Notes under the pieces: generated by a model
What the model saw: only the letters and a program-made list of their open reading frames with translations
What the model was told of the DNA's origin: nothing
Database searches by the model: none
Program-made: the position numbers and the translations under genes
NCBI RefSeq assembly: GCF_001509475.1
Contig: NZ_LLZG01000365.1
Span: 1-56,626, forward strand
Origin: Streptomyces regalis
GTDB lineage: Bacteria; Actinomycetota; Actinomycetes; Streptomycetales; Streptomycetaceae
Reading direction: 5' to 3'
Length of the DNA: 56,626 bases
Part shown: piece after piece, positions 55,145-56,626 of the stretch
How the letters are laid out: every line of letters begins with the position of its first letter
Numbering within the stretch: the first letter of the stretch is position 1

Positions 55145-55155
55145 TGACTGAGTCA
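55145..55155. promoter_or_regulatory. Palindrome upstream of MarR-GNAT gene
   Basis: TGACT-G-AGTCA is a perfect palindrome 34 bp before the ATG, 18 bp after a possible -35 TTGACC (55127-55132). A wider TTGAC/GTCAA pair (55127-55131 and 55152-55156) surrounds the spacer. It may be a MarR autoregulatory site. Confidence 0.4.
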
Positions 55156-55189
55156 ACCATCCGAGGCAACCATCCAGGGGTCGACGCTC

Positions 55190-56122
55190 ATGACCGTCCA
55201 GGACATCCGCGCCTTCAACCGCTTCTACACCAACGTCATCGGCGCCCTCGACTACAGCCGCCACCTCTACGCCCCGTACACCCTCACCGAGTCCCGCGTC
55301 CTGTACGAGCTCGCGCACTCCCCGCGTACCGACGCGGCCGATCTGCGGGCCGAACTCTCCCTGGACGCCGGGTATTTGAGCCGGATTCTGAACAAGTTCG
55401 AGCAGGACGGGCTCATCGAGCGCACGACCTCCCGGGAGGACCCCCGGCGCCGTCGCGTCACGCTCACCGCGCGCGGCCGTGAGACCGGCAAACTGCTGGA
55501 GAAGCGGGCGACCGAGTCGGTCGGCTCGCTGCTGTCGACCGTGCCCGCCGCCGAGCGCCCGCGCCTCGGCGAGGCGATGACGACGGTCCGCACGATCCTG
55601 TCCCACGGCCGCCCTCCCCGCCGCGAGGACGTCCTGCTGCGCGAGCCCGGCCCCGGCGACCTCGGCTGGATCGTGCAGCGCAACGCCGCGCTGTACGCCG
55701 CCGAGTACGGCTTCAACGCCGACTACGAGGGGCTGGTCGCGAGGATCGTCGCGGACTTCGCGGAGGATCACGATCCGCATCTGGAGCGGGTGTGGATCGC
55801 CGAGCTGGACGGGCGGCCGGTGGGCTGCGTGATGTGCGTACGGGACGAGGCGCCCGCCACGGCCCGGCTGCGACTGCTGCTGGTCGAGCCCGACGCCCGC
55901 GGCCTTGGCATCGGCGACCGGCTCGTCAGGGCCGTCATCGACTTCGCCCGCGGCGTCGGCTACCGCGACCTCGTCCTGTGGACCAACGACGTCCTGGCCG
56001 CCGCCGGCCGCCTCTACCAGCGCCACGGCTTCGTCCTCGTCGCCGAGAAAGCCCACCGCTCCTTCGGCAAGGACCTGACCGGCCAGGACTGGCGCCTGAA
56101 TCTGCACGGCACGCCGGAGTGA
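55190..56122 (+). CDS. MarR-GNAT fusion (regulator/N-acetyltransferase)
   Basis: 310 aa in two domains. Residues 1-145: winged HTH of MarR type (AHSPRTDAADLRAELSLDAGYLSRILNKFEQDGLIERTTSREDPRRRRVTLT, including the DPRRRR wing). Residues 150-310: GNAT acetyltransferase with RLRLLLVEPDARGLGIGDRLVRAVIDFA and RLYQRHGFVLV. This fusion class is common in actinobacteria and proteobacteria. The HTH may sense a compound or be controlled by the acetyltransferase part. Single gene, likely autoregulated. Confidence 0.9.
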   Translation: MTVQDIRAFNRFYTNVIGALDYSRHLYAPYTLTESRVLYELAHSPRTDAADLRAELSLDAGYLSRILNKFEQDGLIERTTSREDPRRRRVTLTARGRETGKLLEKRATESVGSLLSTVPAAERPRLGEAMTTVRTILSHGRPPRREDVLLREPGPGDLGWIVQRNAALYAAEYGFNADYEGLVARIVADFAEDHDPHLERVWIAELDGRPVGCVMCVRDEAPATARLRLLLVEPDARGLGIGDRLVRAVIDFARGVGYRDLVLWTNDVLAAAGRLYQRHGFVLVAEKAHRSFGKDLTGQDWRLNLHGTPE

Positions 56123-56187
56123 CGTCCCCGCCTCCCGATCGCACGGCCGGATGGGCGTCCCCCGGTTTCCCTGGCAAGGTGGGTTGC

Positions 56188-56626
56188 ATGAAACTGGCGT
56201 TCTCCACCCTCGGCGTCCCCGGTCTCCCCCTCCCCGACGTGCTGCGCCTGGCGACGGCGCACGGGTATCACGGCGTCGAGCTGCGCACGCACCCGGAGGA
56301 GCCGGTGCACCTGGGCCTCGGCCCCGCCGAACGGGCCGACGTGGCGGCCGAGTTCAAGGCCGCCGGCGTCGAGGTGCTGGGCCTGGCCGGGTACGCGCGC
56401 GTGGCCGCACCCGGTGACGACGGGCCCGTGATCGAGGAGGTCCGCAGGCTCGTCGACCTCGCCCACGACCTCGGTGCCCCCTTCGTCCGCGTCTTCCCCG
56501 GCGCCGACCCCGAGCAGAGCCGGCAGCCGGCGGACGCGATCGCCGCGCGGCGGCTCGGTACGGCCGCGGAGTACGCCGCCGACATGGGCGTACGGATCCT
56601 GCTGGAGACCCACGACTCGCACCGCA
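56188..56626 (+). CDS. TIM-barrel sugar isomerase/epimerase (3' end outside window)
   Basis: 146 codons of an open gene that runs off the right edge, from ATG 56188. N-terminal half of an AP_endonuc_2 barrel: KLAFSTLGVPGLPLPDVLRLATAHGYHGVELRTHPE and LGAPFVRVFPGADPEQ, ending in ETHDSHR, part of the metal-ligand region. Same superfamily as the IolE and 48870 isomerases, but distinct in sequence. The partner genes are not visible. Confidence 0.82.
   Translation, partial: MKLAFSTLGVPGLPLPDVLRLATAHGYHGVELRTHPEEPVHLGLGPAERADVAAEFKAAGVEVLGLAGYARVAAPGDDGPVIEEVRRLVDLAHDLGAPFVRVFPGADPEQSRQPADAIAARRLGTAAEYAADMGVRILLETHDSHR

Overview
The window is chromosomal DNA of a Streptomyces-type actinomycete. The evidence is very high GC with strong third-position GC bias, many GTG starts, stop/start overlaps of the ATGA or GTGA kind, WhiJ-type regulator modules with DUF397 and DUF6879 partners, mycothiol-type enzymes and an S15-hydrolase/ABC fusion. 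From memory the gene order (iolA, copZ-copA, citA, recD-like helicase, rbs operon with a fused transporter) resembles the central arm of S. coelicolor around SCO2726-SCO2760; I could not check this.

Layout. 1-6739: a translationally coupled cell-surface glycan operon (MurJ/MviN-type flippase cut by the window edge, polysaccharide deacetylase, glycosyltransferase, Wzz-like protein, BioF2-type acyltransferase), convergent with a secreted GH26-type glycosidase. 6884-14834: long-chain acyl-CoA ligase, secreted chorismate mutase, VWA lipoprotein, and an ABC exporter pair whose ATPase is fused to an extracellular S15 peptidase. 15059-23090: APC permease and a myo-inositol catabolic locus (iolA, iolD, Cgl0159-type aldolase, iolC, divergent iolE) in which iolB is reduced to a short remnant. 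23456-28458: small HTH protein, GNAT, zinc alcohol dehydrogenase, MMPL exporter with divergent TetR. 28675-31295: CsoR-type operator with copZ-copA. 31296-33611: a long non-coding stretch with a strong terminator, a decayed repeat of the citA 3' end, then citA with a palindromic promoter.

33749-41310: recD2 helicase, then an accessory segment flanked by a second, frameshifted copy of the recD2 5' end. The segment holds two WhiJ/AbaA-type regulatory modules, a short CoaD-like nucleotidyltransferase and small proteins of unknown function. 41824-47966: a ribose operon (rbsR, rbsA, an rbsC-rbsB fusion, rbsK, rbsD) with three LacI-type sites upstream and a terminator. 48164-53406: a DUF937 protein, then a three-gene catabolic operon of unknown substrate (TIM-barrel isomerase, DUF993 aldolase-like protein, Gfo/Idh/MocA oxidoreductase) divergent from its own LacI regulator. 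53446-56626: mycothiol-dependent-type enzyme, RibD_C reductase, MarR-GNAT fusion, and a partial TIM-barrel isomerase.

The main themes are sugar and cyclitol catabolism under local LacI-type control, envelope glycan export and metal/drug efflux. The most unusual items are the recD2-bounded island, the S15-ABC fusion, the iolB remnant and the citA 3'-end repeat. No tRNA, rRNA, CRISPR array or intact insertion sequence was seen.
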